From Latrodectus hesperus (lineage: Eukaryota; Arthropoda; Arachnida; Araneae; Theridiidae), in contig CM075862.1 in NCBI GenBank assembly GCA_037975125.1, positions 63,950,078 through 64,014,077 of the forward strand: 64,000 nucleotides of DNA, read 5' to 3'. How positions within the stretch are numbered: the first letter of the stretch is position 1; each line of letters starts with the position of its first letter. The notes beneath the pieces were generated by a model. It ran no database searches. It was not told the origin of the DNA and worked only from the letters and a program-made list of their open reading frames with translations. The position numbers were made by a program, and so were the translations under genes. Below are positions 39,816 to 52,443 of this stretch, one piece after another.

Positions 39816-41703
39816 ACGTATTGATAACTTGTATGCAAGTTTTCTGTTCTCATCGTGTTTGTTTTTGCAAAATTACTGTATGAATCACACTTACAATTAT
39901 CCTCCAATATCTTACTTACATATGTTCAAGATTATTAATGTATGATTCATTTTTACAAAAATGCGCTGTGAATGATATCTGCAGACATTGACAAAAGTTT
40001 TCTTAGTATAGATCCAGTTCATAAAATATTCAATGCTTTTTTACGGAAAGTGTTTTTTTTTTAAGTTAAAAAGAAATATTTACTGGTATATTTATTAATT
40101 TCTTTATTGTCATGGTTTCAACATAGGTTATACGATACATGAAAAAATGTTTTCCTTCTTCCATAAAAAAATATTTGCATAAAAGTTATAAAAGACAGTT
40201 ATATATTTAGACTTTATCGTCATTGTGTACTTCCAGTATGATATAAATATTAATTAAATGCAAAATAAAGATCTTCGTGATTTTGTATTTCGCTTACATA
40301 TTGATAATTTTTTTAATTTATTGCAAATCTCAATATACAATTCAAACGTATGAAAAATTAAGAGATGGCAAATCAGGTACATAATTTGAAATTAAAATTT
40401 TGTAATCTATAGTACGGTAATTATAATAAACAAATTACACAGAAAAGTTTTCTAAATTAAAACAATCTAGATAGTACAGATAAATGATTTACAGTAAAAA
40501 TTACATTTTAAATTGCCATACGAAGGTTATAATTTGACATATATCAAATTTTTTTATATATATATCCAATAGAGCTATACAATTATACGAAAAATCAGTT
40601 ACATTAGATTTTATATTTTAATTTACAATATGACTGTTTAAAGTTTTGAATTTACTGCAAAAAACTCCATGTTAGGAAATTTGAAAAGAAAACAAACCAA
40701 AAATAAATAATTGAGCTTAAATATTAGAATATAATCTTCAATACAAGATTATAATTTGAGAATTTAAAGCAAAGAAATATCTAATCTGATAGCTCGCCAT
40801 TGAAATTAATAAAAAAAATATTATTAAATTTTAATCTGCATAACGACTATCTTAGTTTTAAATTTTTGATAATTATAAAAAGCAATAATATATTTATTGC
40901 TATTCCATACGAAATATTATGTCTATAACATTTTAATCATAAAAATGTATAGAATGAACACTGAGCCCTCATGTGATGAATACTTCCAAGAAAAAACTTT
41001 TCTCCCAAAAAAGAATGCAAGACTGAAAATAAAATGATATCATTTCTTTATAAATTAAATATTTATATGTGTTATTTTATTTTACAGAAGTAATAAACTA
41101 AAAATTCAAAATTATATTTTTATCACAAAAGAATGTGGAGAATTGATTAACTCTTTGTTTCCCACGGTTAAGCATTTGAACCTTACAAAACAGCGATGTA
41201 AAAAAACAAAATCTCTACTTTATGAATAAATTTATTACCTTGCTTCATCAGAAATATTGAATAAGAACCTCACGTCGTAAAATATTTGATTTGATTGTCG
41301 TTTATCTAACCTTTTTTCCAGAGGGATAGATTTCTTTTTCTAAGTACTTTTGTGTCTGGTTATTTCTAAGAAATTCATATCCATCTGTGTCAGATAAAGA
41401 TAAAAGATACATCAGCTGGTAGTTAACAAGAATGGTCGATTTTGAGAAACTACCAAATTGCCATCTTTCTCTTTCAGGGTAATCAATTGAAAGAAAAGGG
41501 TATTTTACCATTATACCCCTGCTTTTGATAATCACAGTAACGGAGAAGAAAAAAAATCGTATTGTCATAAATATTCCATTTGTATCATGTATTGTTTTAA
41601 AATATTTACGTTTTCAGAAACAATTTATTAACATTTTATAAACTAAACAATAATAAATTGATAAAACTTATTTAAACGCCAACGTTTATTTCTGGCGGAG
41701 ATT
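39816..41703. other. AT-rich, no feature seen
   Basis: Low-complexity A/T sequence without supported genes. The 88-codon minus frame at 41302-41568 has no domain features. Confidence 0.5.
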
Positions 41704-42387
41704 GTTTAGCAATCGCGTCGGTTATCGATTGCATAAGTATGATATAATAGTACCTGTTTTTCAATGAGATAAAGTTAAATTTTGCCGTATTTAGTACTTT
41801 TTTACCCTTGGCAAACTGTTTAGCAATTTCATCCGTGATCGATTGCATAAATATAATATAATAGTACCTATTTTTCAATGAGATAAAGTTAAATTTTGCT
41901 GTATTTAGTAGTTTTTTACCCTTGGCAAACTGTTTAGCAATCCCATCCGTGATCGATTGCATAAGTATAATATAATAGTACCTGTTTTTCAATGAGATAA
42001 AGTTAAATTTTGCTGTATTTAGTAGTTTTTTACCCTTGGCAAACTGTTTAGCAATCGCATCGGTGAACGATTGCATAAGTATAATATAATAGTACCTGTT
42101 TTTCAATGAGATAAAGTTACATTTTGCTGTATTTAGTAGTTTTTTACCCTTGGCAAACTGTTTAGCAATCCCATCCGTGATCGATTGCATAAGTATAATA
42201 TAATAGTACCTGTTTTTCAATGAGATAAAGTTAAATTTTGCTGTATTTAGTAGTTTCTTACCCCTTGCAAACTGTTTAGCAATCGCATCGGTGATCGATT
42301 GCATAAGTATAATATAATAGTACCTGTTTTTCAATGAGATAAAGTTACATTTTGTTGTATTTAGTAGTTTTTTTACCCTTGGTGATT
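41704..42387. repeat. 114-bp minisatellite, six copies
   Basis: GTTTAGCAAT recurs at 41704, 41818, 41932, 42046, 42160 and 42274, exactly 114 bp apart. Because 114 is 38 codons, a 220-codon minus frame stays open through all six copies, with YYYIILMQSITDAIAKQF-type 38-residue repeats. There is no start context, signal or known domain, so I treat it as a repeat, not a gene. The residue after SITD/SFTD alternates across units (A,G,A,G,E,A in minus-strand order). Confidence 0.95.
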
Positions 42388-43660
42388 TGTGATCATAATG
42401 CTTCTTTTAACCGACAAAATTATCACCAATCAATCTTTTGCATCAATTAGCTTGAGCTTTTGCATCAACTAGCTTGAGTTTAGTTTGTTTAACATTGTTT
42501 ATCCCTTTTTAGTCAATTTTTACCCAAAAAAGTTGATTTATTATATATTAAATTTAAAATAAAATTTTGAGCCAGTAAAATCATGATATCTACTTTATAA
42601 TATTTTCGCTTCTCCGGAAAAAGCATGCTATTTCTTTAGGATCAAAAGTTCTTTATTATCAAAGTAAAGATTAGAAATAAAGAAAAAGTACCAAGAAAAA
42701 TTAGAATTGCTTGTACATGTATGGTGTAATGTTTTACCATAGACTAGAAGAAGCACTCTTCCAACTGTCTTCTATTTTAGCCACAGTTTAATAAATGCAG
42801 ATGAATGATGCACATTTCCACTTTTAACAAGTACATATATCGTAATAATCCCTTAGGAATTTTTGGACTTTCTTTCTTGAGATATGCTAATATGGCTTCC
42901 CGTCTTGGAAGAGTTCTACTAGAGTGGAAGATACAGTGGATATTTAAGTATCTTATGCTTTTTGATGATTAGATAATTCCCTAACTATTGACAAATTCTT
43001 GTGTGATAATAGGATCATGTTCTTATAAATAAAAAGTCATAACTTCGACTCTTGCCCCTTCTGAGCAACAAGAAATGAACGTTGTTTTATGCTTTCTTGG
43101 GACTTATTTATTGGCATGATAATTTGGATATTTTTTGGATTCCCTTCAATCACCTCCCTTACAATTAAAAAATTATCCTATAGATGAAATAAGAATCTGA
43201 AGGCAAATATGTAGAGTAAACTCAGAAAAAAAAGGATAAGCAATAAGTTTTTCAACTTCACAGTGTCAAATCATACTGGAGAAGCATTTTTTATATTAGA
43301 AATATTCTTGGATTTATTTACTATAAAAAAGGTACCATTGTTAGCAAATAAAATAAGTATCGAAATGTTTTACTTTAAATGATATTACTAAAAATATTAT
43401 TTAATATTAAGTTAATTTAGCACCTCTTACGACGGAAAATACATATGATACTGATATTAGCACTTTCTTTAACCGATAAATTATTAGTATCATTAATTAC
43501 GTTTGTATTGTTATTTCACATAAAGGAAATTATGCCCTTTTTTATCACTTATACTAAACATGACAAATACAGAGAGCAGCGTAATTCAAATTTAGATGCT
43601 TCTATTTCCATTTCTTTAGCACATAGTCACGAAACTGCAGCTATGACACTAAAGTCTACT
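42388..43660. other. AT-rich spacer with a short duplication
   Basis: At about 42436-42480 a 22-bp unit (TTGCATCAATTAGCTTGAGC) occurs twice in tandem with one or two changes. No gene is recognised. Confidence 0.5.
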
Positions 43661-44010
43661 AAGGTACAATTGAAGAATTCCCACTTCATTGCCCACTAAG
43701 GTACAATTAAAGAACTCCAATTTCAATGACCAATAAGGTACACAATTGAAGAACTCATATTTCAATGCCCATTAAAGTACAATTGAAGAACTCACACTTC
43801 AATGTCCGCTATGGTACACAATTGAAGAACTCACACTTCCATGCCCACTAATGTACAATTGAAAAATTCACACTTCAATGTCCACTAAGGTTCACAAGTG
43901 AAGAACTCACATTTCAATGTCCATTAAGGTACAATTGAAGAACTCACACTTCAATGCCCATTAAGGTACAATTGAAAAATTCACATTTCAATGCCCACTA
44001 AGGTACAATT
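43661..44010. repeat. 37/39-bp minisatellite, about ten units
   Basis: Units of AAGGTACAATTGAAGAACTC followed by CACACTTCAATGCCCACT begin at 43661, 43698, 43735, 43774, 43811, 43850, 43887, 43926, 43963 and 44000. The spacing alternates for much of the array: 37, 37, 39, 37, 39, 37, 39, 37, 37. The 39-bp units carry an extra CA (GTACACAATTG). Confidence 0.93.
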
Positions 44011-46089
44011 GTGTGGAGAATCCGGAAAATACTCAATTTCTGACTAATAATAAACAGAATTACCATTCCCCTCTAAGAACCGTTTTTACAAATATTAGCT
44101 GATGGAATTGTTCATTTTATATATTTATGTAATATGTGAAATCTGATATGTTTGATGATTTTACACAAAGAAAAGAATTATCTTGAATTCTTTTACAAAT
44201 GTCTGCAGACTCAAAATTAAATATAGTGAACTTTACATTATGTTTAAAATTACTATCCAAAACTAGTGGATAATCGTGTGAAAAGTTTTAACAACATAAT
44301 CAAAGTTATCTCTGTATTTCATATGTTTATTTTATTAGTTCATTTGAATTTAAAGCCTTGTAACGAGTTGTGAAAATTTAAAAAAAAAATTATCGTTCAC
44401 TGATATAAAAATCCTAAAATGAATTTGATGATATATCGCCACTCTTGAGAAACTTATAACATTCAAAACTCTATAGTTTCAATATAGAAGGATTCACAAC
44501 CTGATAATGAAATATTTTCAACTACAATAATAAATGCTTATATTATTTTTTATAGGTTAAGTTTTTGTAGCTATGAATAAATATTATAATAAAATATGTG
44601 GCAGCTTACTTTAAACTGTGCACAGCATGATTCTTAGTCTGGTAGTTAAAAAAATATCAGAGAAATCAGAAGATAGAAAAATTTTTCATTACTATCATCT
44701 TATAGAGAATAGTCAAATGGTATTCTTATGAGCAATGATGATGATTCCAAGATTTTTTGTGATTCCGTGTTAGATTAAAGAATGTCTATTGAATACAAGC
44801 AATAAATAAATTATTACGTTTTCTTTTTGTATACGCTTCTAAGAGTCATGTGCAAATGTTTATTTGAAAACATGAGTATTTCTTTCATGAGTACACATGA
44901 AATTTCTTTTATACCTCATAATTATCAGTGGAATATTCTGAAACTTATATTATTTCTATAAATAATTAAAGAATAGACTAATGTCATCCCATCTCAATCA
45001 GGATAACTGAACAATATAAAAATATTGCTGTTTTCGATCAGCATTTTAACTAAACAAATATTTAAAGAATGTAAAATTATTTATGTTTCAAAGTTTTCAT
45101 ATTTTTTAAAGAGGATAGATACTAGTGATTTTCAAGAAATGACATAACGTCAAAATTTTGATATCGAAATTCTGAAATAATTTTCTGTTAATAACATCTA
45201 GAACAGAATGTGTTAAAATGATTTCATCAGTTAAGATGACAGAACTGTCCTTGGTTATTATTGTAAGCAGATAAACATTTGAGAAATGCAAAAATATTAC
45301 TTGGTTTTCAAAATTTTCCAAACTTGTTTAGAAAGAATGGTTTCTGGAAATTTTCATGGGCAAAATTAAAAGCTATAACTTCAACATTTCATATTGTATA
45401 CGAAATACTTAACTCATGTGGAATATTTACCTCTTTAACTCTATTTAAGAGTGTATATATATATATATATATATTCTTGGTAAATAATTACTTTTCATTG
45501 CCTTTAAAAATGTTATGCATTATTGAAAAGAAAATAAGAACTACTTTTATATTAACCGTGTTACTTAATAGTGAATGTTAGGACTAGCTTCAGCTATTCC
45601 AATGAGCTTAAATTTCCCCATCAAATTCATCAGCTAGCAGCGCTTGATCTTAGAACAGGTCCATAAACTCCGGGCCTATAGTAAAAGAAAATTCCGAGAG
45701 TTCAAATATTGCAAAACTCATCTGTATCACTTGTTTTACTATGATTTCATTTAAAAAATAACTAAAATTAAATTATGGAATGATTGAGAAATGTGAAATT
45801 TCTCAATCTTTTAATATTTTAAAAAATTATTCTGGCACTGTAAATAATTTTTAGTAAGAAACATTTTGGTAATTGCCATGATACATAAAGAGCGAAAATA
45901 TTAAATTGAAAAGAGAGAGAGCTAAATTTTAAAATTACTCAAAGTACATGATACTGAAGTTAAGGCTTATATGTACGGATACTTGCTGTTAAAATCCGTA
46001 CTACATAACAATATCAAAATAATAAAATTAGGAAAAAAATGTCCAGGATCTCGGTCATTGTATATTGAAGATATTATATAGTTTAATAG

Positions 46090-46124
<35 letters not shown>

Positions 46125-47869
46125 TTGATAGAGCCTTCAAATGATTGAAAAACTAGAGAGAGAACAAATGTTAATTGGCCCCTGTATACTAGTACGTAAT
46201 ATTTGTTAAAGCTAAGGAGATATAAATCTATATTAATAAAAATCAGATTATAAAATTAATATACAGATGAATACATGTTTAAATTATTCATAATTTGTTA
46301 ATGTCACATCATATGAGGTTAAATAATTGAAAATGAAAAATAGTTTAATACTCTAATTTAGGCTTGATAAATCCTTGAGAGCATTATGACTTTAACGTAA
46401 TTGGAATAAGCATTTTCCACAAATCATATTCAGCACAAGACAGAAACGTTCTTTAGTTTAGTTCTTCTAAGGTAAACTAGATGGCAGTACTCATGTTTTA
46501 AAGAATCGTCTTGTACAAAAAAATGTGGTTTATATAATATAACAATTATATCTCATTTATTACTTGGATAAAAAAAGAAGAAATAGTTTTGTAGGTAAAT
46601 TTTTTTAAATTCGAAACTATATTTTATTTTAGTTATTCAAATTTGCGAGAAGAGTATGCGAACAAATACGTTTGGCAATCGTGACAATTAGATGACTATA
46701 TTGATTGTGTCTCATTTTATATTTTTCCATACTTAATAATTAATGAGATTAATTATTTAAAAAAAGGTCCAGGAATATTTGAAATTATTTGTATGATAAA
46801 ATAATATTGATATCTTACAAATAAAAAACTCTTATTGGTTAATTTTTAATTAATATATAAATAGTTCTTTAAAAGTTAATGTCAATTTTTTAAAAGACGA
46901 TACTTATAAATTTGGAGTATAATTTTCTTCTATTTGGTATTGATATTATACTAAAGTAAATAAAATACGTTATTTTTCTGTTAATAAAAACAATAATAGG
47001 TGTATTAACACATAATTAATAAGACAATAAAAAATTATGGTTTCTTTTTGAGGGAAATTTTACTAAAGGGTCAGATTAGAGGAAAATATAATATTAAAAA
47101 TATGAATACTCAATTATAAATTACATTTATATATCTCAACGAATTTATACAGAACTTTCCGAAAATGCATTTTTATATCTGTTATCCATTTCATTCGCCT
47201 TAATTTTCTAATTTTAATTTGATCATAACCACACATTTAAAATTATTTTATGCTTTAGAATAATTACCTGAGGATATTACTAATGATTCGGAAATTTGAA
47301 ACACTTAAGAATGTTTAAAAAATTTGAAAAAAAATTAAAATTCATTTAATAGAAATATGAATTTGTGCAGATTGTTTTTTACGAGATATTTAGAAAACAT
47401 TTCTACCATAATTTCTATATCGCTTCGTTATAATTCTGGTCAATACTTTTATTATTATTTTGCTTCTTATTGCTTAAGATAATTTGTAAAATACTTAAAA
47501 TATCAAAAGAGCAGTAAGGTTTTACAATTCTTTCTATAAAATCATTCTTTTGTGAAAATGTACTTCATTATTTTTTTATTTTGCATCTTGAAATTAATTT
47601 TGTATTTTGAAATAGAGATTATAGAATCTCCCCATTCCTTAAATTTTAGCATTAAAAAAAATTTTAATTTGAGTTTTAAAAATATTATTTAAATTTTACT
47701 TTTTATTAAATTATTATTTGAGCTCTAACGTTTTCGAAAAATCAAATATTGGAATTTTAACTAAGCATTTAACGTTAAAAAAAATTGGTACTGAAGTTTT
47801 GGTAGAAAATGTGATACAATTACAATAGCTTTACATTTTTATTTCACTTATACATATATACATAGCGGT
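44011..47869. other. AT-rich non-genic stretch
   Basis: Contains short (TA)n tracts at about 45452-45474 and 46089-46125. The 100-codon frame at 45279-45581 shows no domain. No terminal repeats or tRNA-like boxes were recognised. Confidence 0.5.
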
Positions 47870-48190
47870 GTAGGCCAGCTCCGGACTGTACCTTTAGATT
47901 AACGGGTTTTGTACCCATCACCAAATGCCTCGTCATTTTGAATCACGGTCAGGTGACGAGGTCACACCTCCGCTGACACCCTCCGCTCCATATCCACGCC
48001 ACACCAACGGTAGGACTTCGGACGCGTCACATATTAACTTGGACATGTCCTCAACCCAAAGAGCCCCAGCAACCCAGTGAGAAAGCGTAAGTGGTCACCT
48101 TCCAAACTGCTGTCAGCGGCAAATGATGCTTCATTTTCCTCAGATTTTAACGGGAAGCGGAGTAAAGCTACTGAGCCACTGGAGCTCGTA
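47870..48190. other. GC-rich block of unknown identity
   Basis: A 320-bp segment of much higher G+C, including GCCAGCTCCGGACTGTACC and CCTCCGCTGACACCCTCCGC. There is no tRNA-like promoter, no coding motif and no inverted ends. It is most likely an unclassified dispersed repeat. Confidence 0.35.
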
Positions 48191-48686
48191 TTAGACTTAT
48201 AGTAAATTTTCATAAAATATATAAATATCACTTCTTATCAACGAAAATAATTCATATTAATGTAAAATATGTATCAAAGTCTCACATCTGAAATTTACTA
48301 ATAATTAAAAAAGGTATTCTTATAGGAGATTAATATTTTCTTAACAATTTAAAAAATCAATTTCCAAATTTCCTTGCTTGTTCTGCAGTTAATGAAAGAA
48401 CCTTAAGCGGCAATAAAATGCATACACATGAACACAATTTGTAAATGTTGAAAGCATTTTATATTTTTGGAAAATAAATCATGTTTTAACATCGTATAAA
48501 ATTATTTCAAAACTTTAATATTTCTAATATGTTAAATAGGCTTTTTTTTAACTTAATATATTATATATATTTTCATTAAAACGATTAATAAATAAATTTT
48601 CAAATAATTTCTGTTTTTTCTTTGTTTTGAATGCAATTTTAAAATTAATTTCTATATATTATCAGATGAGTTAAAGTATATATGTA
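48191..48686. other. AT-rich spacer
   Basis: Nothing recognised before the TA target of the DD41D element. Confidence 0.5.
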
Positions 48687-48996
48687 TAGTATGTCCACTA
48701 AAGTCTCTTTTTGCCATCCTCTTAACTTCGGAAGGGCTGCTACTATATTTATAAAAGTGGTGTCTAGGTATAGTAAAGTAGCCATGCGCTACTAAATGAA
48801 ACAGACTACTGCGCCACCTGGTGGAAAACTGTGGAGTTAGCATTCCTATCTGGAGAACGAAACGAGATAGAGAGAAAAAGTGATTTACAAAGTTGTAGAG
48901 TATCCTCGATTTAGTACGAAAAGATACCTTGAAGGTATTAATGTGAAGAAGATAATAGTTAAAACGCACATTTGTTGTTTCGTGCTGTGACGTGAC
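48687..48996 (+). repeat. Left inverted repeat of DD41D element
   Basis: Pairs with 50356-50668 with scattered mismatches. It contains the CTCF-like motif at 48813-48824. Confidence 0.88.
48813..48824 (-). promoter_or_regulatory. CTCF-core-like site in left inverted repeat
   Basis: On minus, CCACCAGGTGGC fits the CTCF core CCASYAGRKGGC at every position. Occupancy is unknown. Confidence 0.35.
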
Positions 48997-50142
48997 AAAA
49001 CGATCTAAGAAAGAAAAAAAACAAATAGTTATAACAATTTACTTTCAGATGTTCAAACTTCTCACCGTCAGCTGCAATGCATACTTGGATCCTTGCTTGA
49101 AGTTCCCGTTGCACACGTTGAAGCATACAACGTGACACGTTGGAACACGCAACCGTAATGCGTCTTTTAAGGTCCAGCAAATTTTAAGGAGGGGTCGCAT
49201 ACACCTGCTTTTTCAAGTATCCCCACAGAAAAATGTCCAGTGGAGTCAGATCAGGAGAACGTGGAGGTCACTCTTCGAAACCGCCATACCCTAGTATTTG
49301 ATTGCCAAATTCCTTGACGAGGTACTGCTTCACTGGAGATGTCTTGTGAGCAGGCGCGCCATCATGTTGAAACTATAGATTCCTAAGATTAAACAACGGC
49401 AGATTCTCCACAAAATCGGGTATTCTATTCTGTAGCAATTGTAAATATCGTGCACCCGTTAACGTGCCATTGTAAAATAGTGGGCCTATTTTATTATTGT
49501 AAATTGCGCACCAAACGTTATTAGCATACCGCATTTGATGTCGAACGTTGACGAAACATTTAGGATTTTCCAGCGCCCAGTAATGAGTCCTTTGCCTATT
49601 GTACATGCCATTCCGTAAAAAGCATACCTCATCCGTCCACATTATATCTGCCAAGAATGTTGGCTGGACCTGTATCTGATTCATGACGAAGTTGCACCAT
49701 GCATAGCGTCGCTCGGCATCCCCGTCCACTAAAACCTGTTCAGGCGTTGGTCGTAATGGACGAGCACCTGATTCGCTTAGGATTTTCCAAACCTGACTTT
49801 TGGAGAGACCACAGTGTTGATTGATCTCTCTTACGCTGCATTTCGGATATGCGAGGGCATATGCTAATACCTCATCCGGTGGAACTTGCCGTCCTACCTT
49901 AGTTGGTCTACCAGATCGAGGTCGACTAGTAACGCGACTTGTCTCCCTTAAACGTTTTACAAAAGTTAGGATAGTTTGATGAGGAGGATGCGGGCCTGCA
50001 GGGAAATGTTGGTGGTACAACCTTGCTGCTGATCGTGCCTTGCGTCGACATTCAGCATAGTAAAACCATCTCACAATAGTAAAACCATAGTAAGACATAG
50101 TAAAACCATCTCACAATACTCAGCTTTGGAATACTCAGCCAT
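48959..50142 (-). pseudogene. DD41D transposase, near full length but inactivated
   Basis: The ancestral start is probably ATG at 50140-50142 (MAEYSKAEYCEMVLL, a DUF4817-type HTH N-terminus). A 40-bp direct duplication (CATAGTAAAACCATCTCACA at 50056 and 50096) breaks the frame directly after it. From 50098 the frame reads YAECRRKARSAARLYHQHFP (first HTH), a GRPTK linker and CSVREINQHCGLSKSQVWKI (second HTH). MWTDEVCFL holds the first D. After LFNLRNL come three in-frame stops: TAG before FQHDGAPAH (second D), TGA before PPRSPDLTPLDIFLWGYL (third D) and TAA before NLLDLKRRI. The first two stops stand where the family has Trp. Counting 41 residues between the second and third acidic residues gives DD41D, as in rosa-type elements. 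Confidence 0.92.
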
Positions 50143-50355
50143 TACCATTAACATCAACATACTTCAGCTCCAAGAAGATGTCTCTTTTATAGCTGTCTCA
50201 GGTAAACAGGCGTAACGTTTCTTACATATTTGCATACTGCATACAAATTGTTGGAATTATTTTTAATTCTTCCGTTCTTCCCATTTCGAAATAAAAGTGA
50301 AAAATGTAATCACGAAAACGATTTTTTGTTTTTTCAAATATGCACAGATACGATG

Positions 50356-50668
50356 TGCCGCGTCACAGCACGAAATAACAAATGCGCGTTTTAACCGCTG
50401 TATTCTTCACATTAATGCCTACAATGTATCTTTTCGTACTAAATCCAGGATGCTCTTCTTCTCAACTTCGTAAATCACTTTCTTTACCTATCTCGTTCCG
50501 TTTTCGAGATACGAATGCTAACTCCACAGTTTTCCACCAGGTGGCGCGGTAGGTGGTTTCATTCTGTTGCGCATGGCTACTTTACTATACCTAGACACCA
50601 CTTTTATGAGTATAGCAGCAGCCGTTCCGAAGTTAAGAGGGTGGCAAGGGACTTTAGTGGACATACTG
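50356..50668 (-). repeat. Right inverted repeat of DD41D element
   Basis: Reverse complement of 48687-48996 with substitutions and small indels. It contains the CTCF-like motif at 50534-50545. Confidence 0.88.
50534..50545 (+). promoter_or_regulatory. CTCF-core-like site in right inverted repeat
   Basis: CCACCAGGTGGC on plus fits CCASYAGRKGGC. With the left copy it forms a divergent pair about 1.7 kb apart. Confidence 0.35.
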
Positions 50669-50701
50669 TATATGTATATATATATGTGTGTATATATATA
50701 T
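50669..50701. repeat. Short (TA/TG)n tract
   Basis: TATATGTATATATATATGTG-type sequence directly after the DD41D element, bridging to the foldback repeat. Confidence 0.85.
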
Positions 50702-50870
50702 AGTTAAAAAAATTTCAAACTAAAATGTCATCTTTTGCACAGAGATAAATGTTTAGTATGTACATTTCATAAATTACATTATATACATAATGTAATTTAT
50801 GAAATATAAATATTTTTAACATTTATTTCTGTGTAAAAGATAACACTTTAGTTTGAAATTTTTTTTAACT
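50702..50870. mobile_element. 169-bp foldback (MITE-like) element
   Basis: The left half AGTTAAAAAAATTTCAAACT... and the inverted right half AGTTAAAAAAAATTTCAAAC... stay similar through the CATCTTTTGCACAGAGATAA region and the CATAAATTACATTATAT centre, so nearly the whole element is two arms. No clear TSD was seen because the left flank is a microsatellite. Confidence 0.75.
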
Positions 50871-52159
50871 TGATTTTGAGTGACGCCACTTAATTTCAAG
50901 TTAAAACCGTCCTACTATTTCGCTATTTTAAACATATTATACTGAATAGTAAAAAGCGAAATATATATAGTACGTAAATTAATAAGAATTATAACAAAGC
51001 GATACAGAGTTGTTTATAGAAATAGAGAAATTCATTCTAAATGTCCCTAAAAAGAAACAATTTGTACAGATTCACGTCACTAAATGGCTTGCTAATTGAA
51101 TCAATGTACCGATGATTAATGTACAGTTTATAGAAACAATATAAAGAGTGATACATTTAGCAAAAATTGGAATTAATCTTGTCCATATATATTAACTGTT
51201 ACAAATTTATGAATTGTAAACAGATATATTTAATATCATATTTAAAAAAATGTTAAAAGATTTATTTAAATTAAGAAACGAAACATCAAAATCGATTGCG
51301 GAAAAACGAATTAAATTCCACATTGAATAAATCCAGAAAGTTATATACATAACTTGTGAATAACTTTTAAAAATCGAAGATTTGTTTCCTCGGCATAATA
51401 CATGAAGGTTATACAGAAATAACCAATATCTCTATTACCTGAAACAAATATAAATTTAAATGTAAGTAATAAATATCCGAGGCCAATGATAAATAAAAAA
51501 GGAAATAGAAAATGGAAAAAACAAACAATTTAAACCATTTTATAAAAAAGTATAGAAAAATCATAGTATTTTAAAGAATATCAGAGCCTTTGTGACACTT
51601 CACTCTCTTTCTTTCCGAGTGCGTCCCTAGCGGGGAGAAGGAAAAACAAATAGTTGGGGATTTGATTTCGAACTCTTTGGATTTATTTTAATCATCCTTT
51701 TATTTTATAGTGTTTCTGTTTGTTATTGCTTGTAACTTAACTTTGAATAATTAAATTATTGTTGCACTATAGGCTGTGTGTTGATTAAACTCACAACCAC
51801 CAGACATACCTTATTTTTTTTCTCGAAAGAAGTTAATTTAAAAGCAATGAAATTGTTTTATAATCTGGTCTATTTATTTATATTAAGAACTTTCTATTCT
51901 ATGGAAATTAAGTATTTTTTATCAAATGCATATAACGTTTTATTTCAGTAAAATCTAAAATATAACAATATTTCAAGCTTTATATTTAAATATAAAACAT
52001 TTCTCTAAATTATAATAATTAGGACTGAACTTATATAAATGCGATTCTGAAAAGGAACATTTAAGGATTCTATTTTGAACTATCTAAATTTCCAACAATA
52101 TCAAGGTAAGTAAGATGAAGTATCCGAAATGAATAAAATTCGTGAGTATTGAAATTTTT
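50871..52159. other. AT-rich non-genic stretch
   Basis: Nothing recognised. A short GC-richer part near 51600-51660 has no identity. Confidence 0.5.
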
Positions 52160-52170
52160 ATATGATTAGT

Positions 52171-52443
52171 GGCCGCCCAACTTGTCTAGTGGTCAGCGTG
52201 CCTGACTGCGGATAGGGGGAGGTCCTGGGTTCGAATTCCGGTTTGGGCATGTATGTATTTTCTCTATCAATCCTGTCTTTGTCCTTTCCTTGTATGAATG
52301 CGGTTATGAATGGTTGCCCACCCTATAAACAGGTCCCTATGGCATATGTGTACTGAGGAAGTCGAACTCCACACCAAAATATGGTTCAGTTGGAAAAATG
52401 GAGCAGCGCACCCCATAATGCCTAGCTGGCACACAACAGCAAC
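52171..52443 (+). mobile_element. tRNA-derived SINE, family A, copy 2
   Basis: Same structure as 31254: GTCTAGTGGTCAGCGTGCC box A, GGTTCGAATTCC box B and a GGCACACAACAGCAAC end. The TSD ATATGATTAGT is perfect (52160-52170 and 52444-52454). Confidence 0.93.

Larger units (their letters stand above)
48687..50668 (-). mobile_element. DD41D transposon with long inverted repeats (1,982 bp)
   Basis: TA flanks lie at 48685-48686 and 50669-50670. The ends TAGTATGTCCACTAAAGTCT and, from the right, CAGTATGTCCACTAAAGTCC open inverted repeats of about 310 bp each. The transposase runs on minus. It belongs to the same protein family as the element at 37015, but its terminal repeats are different and much longer. 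Confidence 0.93.

Noticed and set aside
45279..45581. 100-codon plus frame
   Set aside because: AT-rich, contains a (TA)n-derived segment, and shows no domain or conserved motif.
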